64,000 bases of DNA from Pseudomonas sp. CFBP 13711 (GCF_014842265.1 NZ_JACYVI010000003.1:392243-456242); one strand, 5' to 3'. Numbered from the stretch's first letter, positions 53,396 through 62,246 are shown. Numbers and translations are program-made. The notes: a model not told the origin generated them from the letters alone.

Positions 53396-53513
53396 ACGCT
53401 AAAACGCTCTGGCCGCTTGCGCGCTTAAAGCTTCCAGCTCCCTCACTGCCTGAACCCCGGCTGAACACCTGCACAACAAGCAGGGTTTTGCAAAAAAACC
53501 AGTGCACGCATTC

Positions 53514-53532
53514 AATAATGAGTATCATTATG
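53514..53532. promoter_or_regulatory. Fur box upstream of the iron uptake operon
   Basis: AATAATGAGTATCATTATG matches the 19-bp Fur consensus GATAATGATAATCATTATC at 15 positions, including both ATAATGA/TCATTAT arms. It lies 77-95 bases before the ATG of the FTR1-family permease gene. Confidence 0.88.
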
Positions 53533-53608
53533 TTACACAGTGGCTGAATGCGAATGGCTACCCGACGCATTCACGTCGCACACCCTATCAGATATGCACC
53601 GGTGATAA

Positions 53609-54490
53609 ATGCTCGTTCCTTTTTTGATCATGCTGCGCGAAGGGATTGAAGCCGCGCTTATCGTTGGCATCATTGCCAGTTACCTGAGACAGACCGGCCG
53701 CGGCGAGTGGATGCCTGCGGTGTGGATCGGCGTGTTTCTGGCGGTCGCCCTGGCGCTGTTCGTCGGCGGTGGTCTGGAGATGGTCAGCGCTGAATTCCCG
53801 CAAAAGCAGCAGGAACTGTTCGAAGGCATCGTCGGCCTCGTCGCCGTGGTCATCCTCAGCTCGATGGTCGTGTGGATGCGAAAAGTCGCGCGCTCGGTCA
53901 AGCATGACCTGCACCAGTCCCTGGACGCCGCTCTGGCCGGGTCGAGAAACCAGACCTACGCGCTGATCGGCATGGTGTTCTTCGCCGTCGCCCGTGAAAG
54001 CCTCGAAACCGTGTTCTTCCTGCTCGCCGTGTTCCAGCAGAGCGAAGGCGTGTCCGGCCCGCTGGGTGCGCTGTTCGGCCTGATCATCGCGGTGTGCATC
54101 GGCGTTGCGATCTATAAAGGCAGCATGCGCCTGAACCTGAGCAAGTTCTTCCGCTACACCGGCCTGTTCATCCTCGTCGTCGCGGCGGGCATTCTGGCCA
54201 ACTCCGTGCGTTCGCTGCACGAAGCCGGGGTCTGGAACCACTTCCAGGACGTGGTGTTCGACATCAGCGCGATCCTGCCGATGGACGGCCCGACCGGTTC
54301 GGTGCTGGCCGGAATGTTCGGCTATCAGGATGCGCCGACCGTCAGCGTGCTGGTGGCGTACCTGGCTTACCTGGTCTTTGCGCTGTTCCTGTTCTTCAAG
54401 CCCCAGGCGCGGGTGGTGAGTCTGCCCACCCGCCCGGCCCATGAACACGGTCACACTTCTTCGGTTACGCATTCAGTTACGAACAAATAA
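53609..54490 (+). CDS. efeU: FTR1-family iron permease (EfeU)
   Basis: A 293-residue inner-membrane permease with seven hydrophobic segments. The two iron-translocation motifs REGIE (10-14) and RESLE (129-133) are intact. It begins with MLVPFLIMLREGIEAALIVG as in EfeU. Together with the downstream efeO, efeB and second efeO-like gene, it forms a low-pH/ferrous-iron uptake system. The stop is eight bases before efeO. A Fur box precedes the gene, so iron limitation probably induces it. Confidence 0.95.
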   Translation: MLVPFLIMLREGIEAALIVGIIASYLRQTGRGEWMPAVWIGVFLAVALALFVGGGLEMVSAEFPQKQQELFEGIVGLVAVVILSSMVVWMRKVARSVKHDLHQSLDAALAGSRNQTYALIGMVFFAVARESLETVFFLLAVFQQSEGVSGPLGALFGLIIAVCIGVAIYKGSMRLNLSKFFRYTGLFILVVAAGILANSVRSLHEAGVWNHFQDVVFDISAILPMDGPTGSVLAGMFGYQDAPTVSVLVAYLAYLVFALFLFFKPQARVVSLPTRPAHEHGHTSSVTHSVTNK

Positions 54491-54498
54491 GGGCTCCC

Positions 54499-55710
54499 AT
54501 GAACTCCACTGCCAACGGCCTTCCTCCCAAGAAAGCCAAGCCCCCTCGCGCCTTGCAGTTCGCCGTTGCAGGCTCGGTGATTTTGATGATCGCCGCCGGC
54601 GCCATGTTTTATTTCGCCTCCCAGGCCGCGCAGCAAAAGCGCATCGCCAACAGCGGCAATGAAACCGTCGTGACCATCAACGCTAAAAGCTGCGAGCCGA
54701 ATTCGATCACCGTGCCGGCCGGAAAGAACGCTTTCCGCATCGTCAACGCTTCGGATCGCGCCGTGGAATGGGAAATCCTCGACGGCGTGCTCGTGGTGGA
54801 AGAACGCGAAAACATCGTTCCGGGCCTGAGCCAGATCATCAACGCCAACCTGCAGCCGGGCGACTACGCCATCACCTGCGGCTTGCTGAGCAACCCGCGC
54901 GGCACCCTGCACGTGACGCCGACCGCTGAATCCGATGCCGCTGCCAAAGCGCGTCCGTCGATGGTCGCCTTCATCGGCCCGCTGTCCGAATACCGCGTCT
55001 ACCTGAGCACCCAGAGCAGCGCGCTGATCCGCGCGGTCAACGATCTGCAACAAGCCATCGACAGCGGCGATCTGGCCCAAGCGCAGAAAGCCTACGCGCC
55101 GGCCCGTGCTGCCTATCAGCGCATCGCCCCTGCGGCCCAGCGCCTGTCCGAGCTGGACAACGCGATCAACGCCCGCGCCGATTACTACGAAAAACGCGAA
55201 CAGGACCCGGGCTTCGGCGGCTTCCACCGCCTGGAATTCGGCCTGTTCTCGCAGAAATCCGTCGATGGCCTGACGCCGGTCGTGCAGAAGCTGCAAACCG
55301 ACATCGCCAGCCTGAAACAGCAATTGCTGGCCCAGAGCATTGCCCCGGAACAACTGGCGAGCATGGTCGTGCGCAACATGCGCAGCATCGCCGAAGTCCG
55401 CAGCAACGGCGAAGAAGAACGCTATAGCCACCTCGACGTGAACGGCTTTGCCGCCAACCTGGAAGGCACGCGCAAGGTCATCGACCTGCTGCGTCCGCTG
55501 CTGGCCAAGTCCTCCGGCGACGTGCTGAAAAAGATCGACACCGCGAGCACCGCCCTGGATGACCAGTTGCTGATGCTCAAGACCGCCGACGGCTTCAAGC
55601 CGTACGACCAGGTCAGCACCGAACAACGAAAACAAATAGCAGACAAGGCCAAGGCACTGGCCGACGCACTCGATGGAATCGATCCGGCCCTCGGCCTCTC
55701 AGGCCTGTGA
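54499..55710 (+). CDS. efeO: Iron uptake protein EfeO, cupredoxin plus M75 domain
   Basis: A 403-residue periplasmic protein. After a membrane/signal segment (LQFAVAGSVILMIAAGAMFY, about residues 15-35) comes a cupredoxin domain with Cys ligands (NAKSCEPNSITVPAGKN and YAITCGLLSNPRG). An M75 imelysin-type domain follows from about residue 155 (ALIRAVNDLQQAIDSGDLAQ). The metal motif H-x-x-E is at His243-Glu246 in GGFHRLEFGL. It delivers iron to EfeU. Its start overlaps no gene but lies eight bases past efeU. Confidence 0.94.
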   Translation: MNSTANGLPPKKAKPPRALQFAVAGSVILMIAAGAMFYFASQAAQQKRIANSGNETVVTINAKSCEPNSITVPAGKNAFRIVNASDRAVEWEILDGVLVVEERENIVPGLSQIINANLQPGDYAITCGLLSNPRGTLHVTPTAESDAAAKARPSMVAFIGPLSEYRVYLSTQSSALIRAVNDLQQAIDSGDLAQAQKAYAPARAAYQRIAPAAQRLSELDNAINARADYYEKREQDPGFGGFHRLEFGLFSQKSVDGLTPVVQKLQTDIASLKQQLLAQSIAPEQLASMVVRNMRSIAEVRSNGEEERYSHLDVNGFAANLEGTRKVIDLLRPLLAKSSGDVLKKIDTASTALDDQLLMLKTADGFKPYDQVSTEQRKQIADKAKALADALDGIDPALGLSGL

Positions 55711-55775
55711 GCGTGCCCAGGCGGGTGCCCCATGCACCCGCCCGGCCCTGAAACCAGAGCGAAGACAGCATTCAC

Positions 55776-57092
55776 ATGAAAGACTCCGATTCAAAAAACG
55801 CGCCGATCTCCACTGACCGTCGCCGCGTCCTGCTGGGCCTTGGCGCTGCGGGCGCAGCGGTGGCCGGTGCCAGCCTGACCGGCAACGCGTTCGCCGCCAC
55901 CGCGCCGGCGCAGGTCACCGAAGCACCGAAAAGCGAAAAAACCCAGGACCACAACGCGTTCCACGGCCCGCATCAGAGCGGCATCGTCACCCCGCGCCCA
56001 ACCGCCGGGATGATGGTCTCCTTCGACGTGCTGGCCCAGGACCGCGAAGATCTTGAGCGCATGTTCCGCACGCTGAACGAGCGCATTGCGTTTCTGATGA
56101 CCGGCGGCCCCGTGCCCCAGGTCGACCCGAAACTGCCACCGCTGGATTCCGGCATCCTCGGCCCGGTGGTCACGCCGGACAACCTGACCATTACCGTGTC
56201 AGTGGGTGACTCGCTGTTCGACGACCGCTTTGGTCTGGAACCCGTCAAGCCCAAGCGTCTGCAGCGCATGGTCGGTTTCCCCAACGACGCCCTGGAAGCC
56301 GATTGCTGCCACGGCGACTTGAGCATTCAGTTCTGCTCGAACGCCCCGGACAGCAACATTCACGCCCTGCGCGACATCGTGAAAAACCTGCCGGACCTGC
56401 TGCTGGTGCGCTGGAAACAGGAAGGCACCGTGCCCGCCCAGGCCCCGCTGAAACCGGGCCAGCCGCCGGAAAGCGCGCGCAACTTCCTGGGTTTCCGCGA
56501 CGGCTCGGCCAACCCCGATTCGAACAACCAGAAGACCATGAACGAGCTGGTCTGGGTGCAACCGGGCAGCGACGAACCGGCCTGGGCCGCCAACGGCAGC
56601 TATCAGGCGGTGCGCATCATCCGCAACTTCGTCGAGCGCTGGGACCGCACCCCGCTGCAGGAGCAGGAATCGATCATCGGCCGGGTCAAAACCACTGGCG
56701 CGCCGATGCATGGCAAGACCGAAACCGACGTCCCGGATTTCCAGAACGATCCGGAAGGCAAGATCACCAAGCTGGACTCCCACATCCGCCTGGCCAACCC
56801 GCGCACGGCCGAAACCCAGCGCAACCTGATCCTGCGTCGCCCGTTCAACTACTCGAACGGCGTGAACAAGAACGGTCAGCTGGACATGGGTCTGCTGTTC
56901 ATCTGCTATCAGGCGGACCTGGAGAAAGGCTTCATTACTGTGCAGACGCGCCTCAACGGCGAGCCGCTTGAGGAGTACCTCAAGCCGGTGGGCGGCGGGT
57001 ATTTCTTCACCCTGCCGGGCGTGGTCGACAGCAATGATTTCATTGGCCGGTCCTTGCTGGCCGCCTCTGCCCACACAACAAAAACTGCCTGA
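55776..57092 (+). CDS. efeB: Deferrochelatase/peroxidase EfeB (Dyp-type)
   Basis: A 438-residue heme peroxidase. A Tat signal is clear (STDRRRVLLGLGAAGAAVAG, cleaved near AFA). The Dyp signature GFRDGSANP carries the catalytic Asp, and the heme-side C-terminal block is RPFNYSNGVNKNGQLDMGLL followed by FICYQADLEKGFITVQ. EfeB extracts or oxidises iron in the periplasm. It lies 65 bases after efeO and 27 before the second efeO-like gene. Confidence 0.95.
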   Translation: MKDSDSKNAPISTDRRRVLLGLGAAGAAVAGASLTGNAFAATAPAQVTEAPKSEKTQDHNAFHGPHQSGIVTPRPTAGMMVSFDVLAQDREDLERMFRTLNERIAFLMTGGPVPQVDPKLPPLDSGILGPVVTPDNLTITVSVGDSLFDDRFGLEPVKPKRLQRMVGFPNDALEADCCHGDLSIQFCSNAPDSNIHALRDIVKNLPDLLLVRWKQEGTVPAQAPLKPGQPPESARNFLGFRDGSANPDSNNQKTMNELVWVQPGSDEPAWAANGSYQAVRIIRNFVERWDRTPLQEQESIIGRVKTTGAPMHGKTETDVPDFQNDPEGKITKLDSHIRLANPRTAETQRNLILRRPFNYSNGVNKNGQLDMGLLFICYQADLEKGFITVQTRLNGEPLEEYLKPVGGGYFFTLPGVVDSNDFIGRSLLAASAHTTKTA

Positions 57093-57119
57093 CAACCCTT
57101 ACCTCACAGGAAGAGCTCT

Positions 57120-57944
57120 ATGAAAAAGTCGCCCCTCGCTTTGTTGCTGACCTTTGGCCTGTTGCAGACATCGATGTCCGCGTTCGCCGCCACCGCGCCG
57201 CTGGACCTGGTCACGCCGGTTTCGGATTACAAGATCTACGTGACCGAAAACGTCGACACCCTGGCCGCCGACACGCAGAAGTTCACCGACGCGATCAAGA
57301 AGGGCGACCTGGCGACGGCGAAAAAGCTGTTCCCGACCACGCGTCTGTCCTATGAATCGATCGAGCCGATCGCCGAACTGTTCAGCGACCTGGACGCGTC
57401 GATCGACTCCCGCGAAGACGATCACGAAAACGGCGTGAAGGCCGACGATTTCACCGGTTTCCACCGTCTGGAATATGCGTTGTTCTCGCAGAACACCACC
57501 AAAGATCAGGGCGTATTCGCGGACAAGCTGCTGGCTGACGTGAAAGAGCTGCAATCGCGTATCGCTGGCATCACCTTCCCGCCAGAGAAAGTCGTGGGCG
57601 GTGCTGCTGCGCTGATGGAAGAAGTGGCGGCGACGAAGCTTTCCGGCGAGGAAGATCGTTACAGCCATACCGATCTGTATGACTTTCAGGGCAACGTTGA
57701 CGGTTCGAAGAAGATCGTTGATCTGTTCAAGCCGCAGTTGGAGCAGTCGGACAAGGCGTTCGTGGCGAAGGTCGAGAAGAACTTTGCGACCGTGGACAAG
57801 ATCCTGGCGAAGTACAAGACCAAGGACGGTGGCTACGAGACGTACGATAAGGTGAAGGAGCAGGATCGCAAGGCGTTGGCAGGTCCGGTCAATACGTTGG
57901 CTGAAGACCTGTCGCAGATGCGCGGGAAATTGGGCCTGAACTGA
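57120..57944 (+). CDS. Second EfeO-like protein, M75 domain only (EfeM type)
   Basis: A 274-residue periplasmic protein with a signal peptide (MKKSPLALLLTFGLLQTSMS, AFA). It has the M75 peptidase-like domain (TQKFTDAIKKGDLATAKKLF) with His115-x-x-Glu118 in GFHRLEYALF. The cupredoxin domain of EfeO is missing. Such single-domain forms (EfeM) occur with or without full EfeO. Here both are in one operon, so this is a second iron/metal-binding partner. A terminator follows at 57962. Confidence 0.93.
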   Translation: MKKSPLALLLTFGLLQTSMSAFAATAPLDLVTPVSDYKIYVTENVDTLAADTQKFTDAIKKGDLATAKKLFPTTRLSYESIEPIAELFSDLDASIDSREDDHENGVKADDFTGFHRLEYALFSQNTTKDQGVFADKLLADVKELQSRIAGITFPPEKVVGGAAALMEEVAATKLSGEEDRYSHTDLYDFQGNVDGSKKIVDLFKPQLEQSDKAFVAKVEKNFATVDKILAKYKTKDGGYETYDKVKEQDRKALAGPVNTLAEDLSQMRGKLGLN

Positions 57945-57961
57945 TTCGTCAGGTACTCAAG

Positions 57962-57997
57962 AGCCCGCTTGCCGAGAGATCGGCAGGCGGGCTTTTT
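57962..57997 (+). terminator. Rho-independent terminator of the efe operon
   Basis: AGCCCGCTTGCCGA pairs with TCGGCAGGCGGGCT around GAGA, followed by TTTTTC, 18 bases after the stop codon of the last gene. Confidence 0.95.
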
Positions 57998-58045
57998 CAT
58001 GGGCACGCCGGTTGTTGGATGGCGCTCTATCCATTATTTGTGTGT

Positions 58046-58365
58046 ACGTGAATTAGGGTTCCGCCCTTACGGCGGGTCACTTTTTCCAACAGCCGAAAAA
58101 GTAACCAAAAAGGCCGTGCTCCTGGTTTGGCCCCTCCTCCGTCGGGGTTCCTTCACTCCGGTCCCGCTCCGTGGGCCCGCGCCGAACGGGCATCCATGCC
58201 CTGACGGCGCTCTCGCCGCATCCATGCGGCTCGGCCCACTCCGCGAAACCTGCGTTCAGCCTGCACCCAAGTCGCGATTGGCGGTGTTTGAGCTTTTTGT
58301 GTCCGAAGATCAAAAGCAGATCAAGAGCAGATCAGGAGCAGATCAAGGGCAGATCAAGGGCTTCC
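58046..58365. repeat. Long dispersed element, copy C, with five-unit 11-bp tail
   Basis: From GTGAATTAGGGTTCCGCCCTT on, it contains GGGTTCCTTCACTCCGGTC, GCTCCGTGGGCCCGCGCCGA, CGGCTCGGCCCACTCCGCGA and GCCTGCACCCAAGTCGCG. It ends in five direct 11-bp units of AGATCAAGAGC type (58307-58362). Copies A, B and D share these words. No gene. Confidence 0.9.
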
Positions 58366-58650
58366 CGGCTGAAGCCGGTCCTACGGTGACCGCGGTGTTT
58401 GTAGGACTGGCTTTAGCCGGGAAGAGGCCGGATTGTTCGCAATCAGTTTGCGGCGTGACGATCGACGCCTTCCCTGCTGAAGCAGGTCCTACAGGACACG
58501 GCGTGCATTCAGTGGGACCGGCTTCAGCCGGGAATGGACGCGGAGCGTCCTGGGATGCATACCCACGCGGAGCGAGGGCACGATCAGCAAAGCAGGTCCC
58601 ACGGGGTGTACGCGGTGCATTCAGTAGGACCGGCTTCAGCCGGGAAGAGG
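58362..58650. repeat. REP array of the CCGGCTTCAGCCGG family plus a dispersed repeat
   Basis: Four REP cores alternate in direction at 58363, 58407, 58467 and 58516, with another at 58627. The short dispersed repeat (CGCGGAGCGTCC..CACGCGGAGCGAGGGCACGATC) interrupts at 58535-58587. Open frames across it are not genes. Confidence 0.88.
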
Positions 58651-58689
58651 CCAGCCCAGGCGCCAGCATTTTTGCTGATCGCACACCCA

Positions 58690-58786
58690 TCCTGTGGGAG
58701 CGAGCTTGCTCGCGAATGCTGCATTTCAAACACCCAATATTCGGCGGATGTACCAATGCCTTCGCGAGCAAGCTCGCTCCCACAAG
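58690..58786. repeat. REP pair of the GAGCGAGCTTGCTCGC family
   Basis: GTGGGAGCGAGCTTGCTCGC at 58693 and the inverse GCGAGCAAGCTCGCTCCCAC at 58763-58782 form a BIME between the two copies of the long element. Confidence 0.9.
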
Positions 58787-58811
58787 TCCCCAGCATCCTT
58801 AGCCCGCAATC

Positions 58812-59150
58812 CACCCTTGGTCCGCTTTTGATCTGCTTCTGATTTGCTTCTGATCCGCTTTTGATCTGCTTTTGATCTTCGTATGCAGGAAGTGCAGACG
58901 ACACAAATCGCGACTTGGGTGCAGGCTGAACGGAGGTGTCGCGCAGTGGGCCGAGCGGCATGGATGCCGCGAGAGCCGCCCCCCGCCATGGATGGCGGAT
59001 GGCGGCGGGCCCACGGAGCGAGACCGGAGTGAAGGAACCCTGAGGAACGAAGGGCCTAACCAGGAGCAAGCACCCTTGGTTACTTGGGGTGCTTTTCCAA
59101 GTAACTCGCCGAAGGCGAAACAGTCTGCCCCCAGGTAGACGCCTTTGATC
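58812..59150. repeat. Long dispersed element, copy D, inverted relative to copy C
   Basis: It starts with five 11-bp units of GCTTTTGATCT type (58824-58878) and continues with CGCGACTTGGGTGCAGGCTG, GGCGGGCCCACGGAGCGAGA, AAGTAACTCGCCGAAGGCGA and AACAGTCTGCCCCCAGG. Copies C and D face each other over about 450 bases. Confidence 0.9.
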
Positions 59151-59171
59151 TTGATCCTGAAAAACGCGGGA

Positions 59172-59942
59172 TCATATCCCGCTAAACCAGTTATACCCCT
59201 GATCCTCCCAATACCCCCCGGGATTCTCATTACTCACCACAATCTCGACAATATGCTTCGGATTCTTGAAGCCCAGCTTCGTCGGCACCCTCACCCGCAA
59301 CGGGTAGCCATACTCCGGCGGCAACGCCACCTCGGCGAAATCCAGCGCCAGCAGCGTCTGCGGATGCAACGCCGTCGGCATATCCAGACTCGAGTAATAC
59401 CGATCCGCGCACTTGAACCCGACAAACTTCGCCGTCGTATCCGCCCCCACATGCTCCAGAAACGTCCGCAACGGCACACCGCCCCACTGCCCGATCGCGC
59501 TCCACCCCTCAACACAGATCAGGCGCGTGATATCGCTGCGCTGGGGCAACTTGCGCAACCCCTCCAGCGTCCACGGCGCCTTGTCGCGCACCAGCCCCGA
59601 CACACCCAGCTTCCAGTCCGCCGTGTCCAGCTCCGGAATATCATCCTCGCTGTAAAACGCATTGAACGGAAACGGATTACGGACCTGATCCTTGCTGAAC
59701 GTCGGCGCCAGTTTCTGCCCGCTGAACAGCCAGGCCTGAACCCGGTCGTTCCAGCGCGACATGCTCCACAGCACCTTATCCACCTGATCGCCGTCCTGCA
59801 GGTTGCAACCGGTGAGCATCGCCATCGCGCCCACGGTCAGCCCGCCCTTGAGGAAATGCCGACGCTGCAGGCTCTCCAGCTGGATCTGCTGGGCTGGCTC
59901 CAGTTTGATGCGCGCAATGGCGCGTTTTTTAGGCTCAATCAT
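59172..59942 (-). CDS. Molybdopterin-dependent oxidoreductase of the sulfite oxidase family
   Basis: A 256-residue exported protein. The Tat signal is QRRHFLKGGLTVGAMAMLTG (27-45), and Cys46 after LTG makes a Tat lipoprotein possible. The molybdenum-ligand Cys143 lies in RLICVEGWSAIGQWGGVPL, as in sulfite oxidase-like and MsrP-like proteins. The fold continues with YYSSLDMPTALHPQTLLAL and YPLRVRVPTKLGFKNPKHIV. Its ATG overlaps the stop of the upstream cytochrome b gene by eight bases, which implies coupling. The substrate is unknown; periplasmic methionine or sulfur oxides are options. Confidence 0.92.
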   Translation of the reverse strand: MIEPKKRAIARIKLEPAQQIQLESLQRRHFLKGGLTVGAMAMLTGCNLQDGDQVDKVLWSMSRWNDRVQAWLFSGQKLAPTFSKDQVRNPFPFNAFYSEDDIPELDTADWKLGVSGLVRDKAPWTLEGLRKLPQRSDITRLICVEGWSAIGQWGGVPLRTFLEHVGADTTAKFVGFKCADRYYSSLDMPTALHPQTLLALDFAEVALPPEYGYPLRVRVPTKLGFKNPKHIVEIVVSNENPGGYWEDQGYNWFSGI

Positions 59943-60558
59943 GCTCGACCTTCCCGCTCTCAATCCCACGCGTACCGCCAGTGATCATCGGCATCAGGGT
60001 TTTCGGCACCATCAGCACCAGGGCCAGATGCACCACCACGAACGCGCCAATGAACGCCATCGCCGCAAAATGCACGTAACGGGCGAAGTCGTATCCGCCG
60101 AACACAGCGGTCAATTCCTGCAACTGAATCGGCTTCCAGATCGCCAGCCCCGTGAGCACGATCAACACGCCGGCGGCCAGCACCAGCCAATACATCAGGC
60201 GCTGCACGGCGTTGTAGACGCCCTTCTCGTGCTTGAGACGAAAACGCAGCGCGTCAAGCATGTCGCGCTTGACCGCTGTGGGGGTGACCGGCAGGAAGTC
60301 GCGCTTGAAATGCCGCGTGAACAGGCCATACAGCACGTAGATCAGGCCGTTGATCACCAACAGCCACATCACTGCGAAGTGCCACGCCAGCGCGCCACCC
60401 AGCCAGCCGCCCAGGGTGAAATCCCGGGGGAAGGAGAAGCGAAACAGCGGCGAAGCGTTATAGATGCCCCACCCGCTCATGAACATGCAGACCATGCCGA
60501 AGGCATTGATCCAGTGGGTCAGGCGGATGGGCCATGGATGAATTCTGGTTTTTTTCAT
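59935..60558 (-). CDS. Cytochrome b/b6-domain membrane protein (b561-like)
   Basis: A 207-residue integral membrane protein with four helices. Conserved His residues occur in HPWPIRLTHWINAFGMVCMF (near residues 7 and 15), GALAWHFAVMWLLVING and the late YVHFAAMAFIGAFVVVHLAL, and can ligate two b hemes. It resembles hydrogenase and formate-dehydrogenase b-type subunits. It likely delivers quinol electrons to the coupled molybdopterin enzyme. Confidence 0.92.
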   Translation of the reverse strand: MKKTRIHPWPIRLTHWINAFGMVCMFMSGWGIYNASPLFRFSFPRDFTLGGWLGGALAWHFAVMWLLVINGLIYVLYGLFTRHFKRDFLPVTPTAVKRDMLDALRFRLKHEKGVYNAVQRLMYWLVLAAGVLIVLTGLAIWKPIQLQELTAVFGGYDFARYVHFAAMAFIGAFVVVHLALVLMVPKTLMPMITGGTRGIESGKVEHD

Positions 60559-60615
60559 GGGGCGAGACTCATCACGGATTCGGTGAAAGCGGCGCCGTGA
60601 GACGCCGCAACCCGC

Positions 60616-61245
60616 TTACATCGGCGGCTGGAAGCCGTCTTTGCCGACCGCGACACCGCGTGCGGTCTTGCCGTCTTCGCCCGGGAACACGACGATTTTC
60701 GCGCCCTTGACCAGCTCATCGACCTTGCCCGGCTGCACGTAGGCAATGGGCACGTCTTCCGGCACGACCAGCTGCTTCTCGCCGCCTTTGTAGCCGACGC
60801 TCAAGGTACGACCGTTGGCCTTGCCGCTCAGCTTGCCAACGGTGCCATTGGTCATGGTGCCGGTACTGCCGTCCGCGTTTTCCCAACCGTAGTGGCCTTC
60901 ACCGCTGCCTTTCAGGCTGGGTTCGAACACCGTCACTTCCAGGGCTTTCAGCGTGCCGTCGGCCTGTGGGGTCGCGGCGGAGCCGATGAAGCTGTCCGCT
61001 TTGATCGATGCGATGTCAGTCTTGGAGACCAGACGGATGCCGGTCTTGTCGGTCAGGCCGATGCTCTGATGGGCGCCGGAACGGGTGGTGAAATTCAGGG
61101 TGTTGCTGTCGACGCTGTCGACCGTCCCGCGCAGTGGCTTGACCACAGGCATGTCACCCGCCGCCATGCCGGCGGCAGAGGCCATGACGGCGGCGCTGAG
61201 CATGAGCATGCCGAACGTAGTGGTCAGGGCTGTCTTCATCTTCAT
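60616..61245 (-). CDS. Secreted protein of unknown function
   Basis: A 209-residue protein with a signal peptide (MKMKTALTTTFGMLMLSAAV, MASA). The mature sequence has beta-rich segments such as LRGTVDSVDSNTLNFTTRSG, IRLVSKTDIASIKADSFIGS and KIVVFPGEDGKTARGVAV, which suggests repeated OB-like folds. No motif for catalysis is seen. It lies 57 bases upstream of the cytochrome b gene on the same strand and may lead that operon. The paired boxes at 61348-61408 lie upstream of it and of the divergent response regulator gene. Confidence 0.8.
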   Translation of the reverse strand: MKMKTALTTTFGMLMLSAAVMASAAGMAAGDMPVVKPLRGTVDSVDSNTLNFTTRSGAHQSIGLTDKTGIRLVSKTDIASIKADSFIGSAATPQADGTLKALEVTVFEPSLKGSGEGHYGWENADGSTGTMTNGTVGKLSGKANGRTLSVGYKGGEKQLVVPEDVPIAYVQPGKVDELVKGAKIVVFPGEDGKTARGVAVGKDGFQPPM

Positions 61246-61550
61246 CGGTGGATTCCTTCAGGCAGTTGGGAAAGTTGAAGCTGAACGTCATGTGTTGCAT
61301 GACCACCATCCTGTACCCGTAACCGGCACCCGACAATGACCGCCCGATTACATTTTTGTCATTCGGGCGGCAGGTTCGTCACTGCGCCGATCAATGACAA
61401 AAATGTAACCGACCGCGCGCCATCCGTTGGTTACACTCCACATCCGGCGCGGCCTGCAGCCCTTCGCGCCTGTTCTGACCCAATCTGATGAATCATCCGA
61501 CACCCCACGCCGGCGACGCTGCCAATGACGTGAAGCGAGCCTGACCGACG
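61246..61550. other. Divergent control region of about 300 bases
   Basis: This region separates the secreted unknown and cytochrome b operon (leftward) from the two-component genes (rightward). It holds the mirrored boxes at 61348-61408. No open frame of quality and no REP is seen. Confidence 0.6.
61348..61408. promoter_or_regulatory. Mirrored pair of 16-bp boxes, candidate response-regulator operator
   Basis: TTACATTTTTGTCATT (61348-61363) has its exact reverse complement AATGACAAAAATGTAA at 61393-61408. Each box is itself a loose dyad (TTACA-N5-TGTCA-like). Spacing between box starts is 45 bases, just over four helical turns. It lies between the divergent genes at 61245 and 61551, like CopR/CusR-type sites. 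Confidence 0.75.
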
Positions 61551-62246
61551 ATGCACATTCTGCTTATCGAAGACGACACCAAGACCGGCGAGTACCTGAA
61601 GAAAGGTCTTACCGAGTCCGGTTACAAAGTCGACTGGACCCAGCACGGCACCGACGGCCTGCACATGGCCCTTGAGCACAGCTACGATTTGCTGGTGCTC
61701 GACGTCATGCTGCCCGGCATCGACGGCTGGCAGATCATCGAAATCCTGCGGGCGAAGCAGGATGTGCCGGTGCTGTTTCTCACCGCCCGGGATCAGTTGC
61801 AGGACCGCATTCGGGGCCTGGAACTGGGCGCCGACGATTACCTGGTCAAACCGTTTTCCTTCACTGAATTGCTCTTGCGCATCCGCACCATCCTGCGTCG
61901 CGGCGTGGTGCGCGAGGCCGATCATTTTCATCTGGCCGATTTGGAACTCGACCTGCTGCGCCGTCGGGTCACGCGCCAGCAACAGGTCATTACCCTGACC
62001 AACAAGGAATTCGCGCTGCTGCATCTGTTTCTGCGCCGCGAGGGTGACGTGCTGTCGAGGGCGCAGATCGCTTCGGAAGTGTGGGACATGAATTTCGACA
62101 GCGACACCAACGTCGTCGACGTGGCGATCAAGCGCCTGCGCAGCAAGGTCGACACGCCCTACCCGATCAAACTCATCCACACCGTGCGCGGCATCGGTTA
62201 CGTCTGCGAGGTGCGGCCATGCGAGCCCGACGCCAGCCATCCCTGA
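61551..62246 (+). CDS. OmpR-family response regulator, heavy-metal (CopR/CusR) type
   Basis: A 231-residue response regulator. The receiver has Asp7/Asp8 (IEDD), phosphoacceptor Asp51 ([12 protein letters not shown]) and [15 protein letters not shown]. The winged-helix domain follows ([45 protein letters not shown]). The high identity to the copper/silver CopR-CusR group is visible in these blocks. It overlaps the kinase gene by 28 bases. It is divergent from the secreted-protein/cytochrome b/Mo-enzyme operon, with mirrored boxes between, so it probably controls both. Confidence 0.95.
   Translation: MHILLIEDDTKTGEYLKKGLTESGYKVDWTQHGTDGLHMALEHSYDLLVLDVMLPGIDGWQIIEILRAKQDVPVLFLTARDQLQDRIRGLELGADDYLVKPFSFTELLLRIRTILRRGVVREADHFHLADLELDLLRRRVTRQQQVITLTNKEFALLHLFLRREGDVLSRAQIASEVWDMNFDSDTNVVDVAIKRLRSKVDTPYPIKLIHTVRGIGYVCEVRPCEPDASHP

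Noticed and set aside
57969..58802. A 277-residue open reading frame and several others across the long element and REP array
   Set aside because: It runs through copy C, REP cores and a dispersed repeat in an arbitrary frame. The same peptides recur at other copies because the DNA repeats, not because a protein is conserved.
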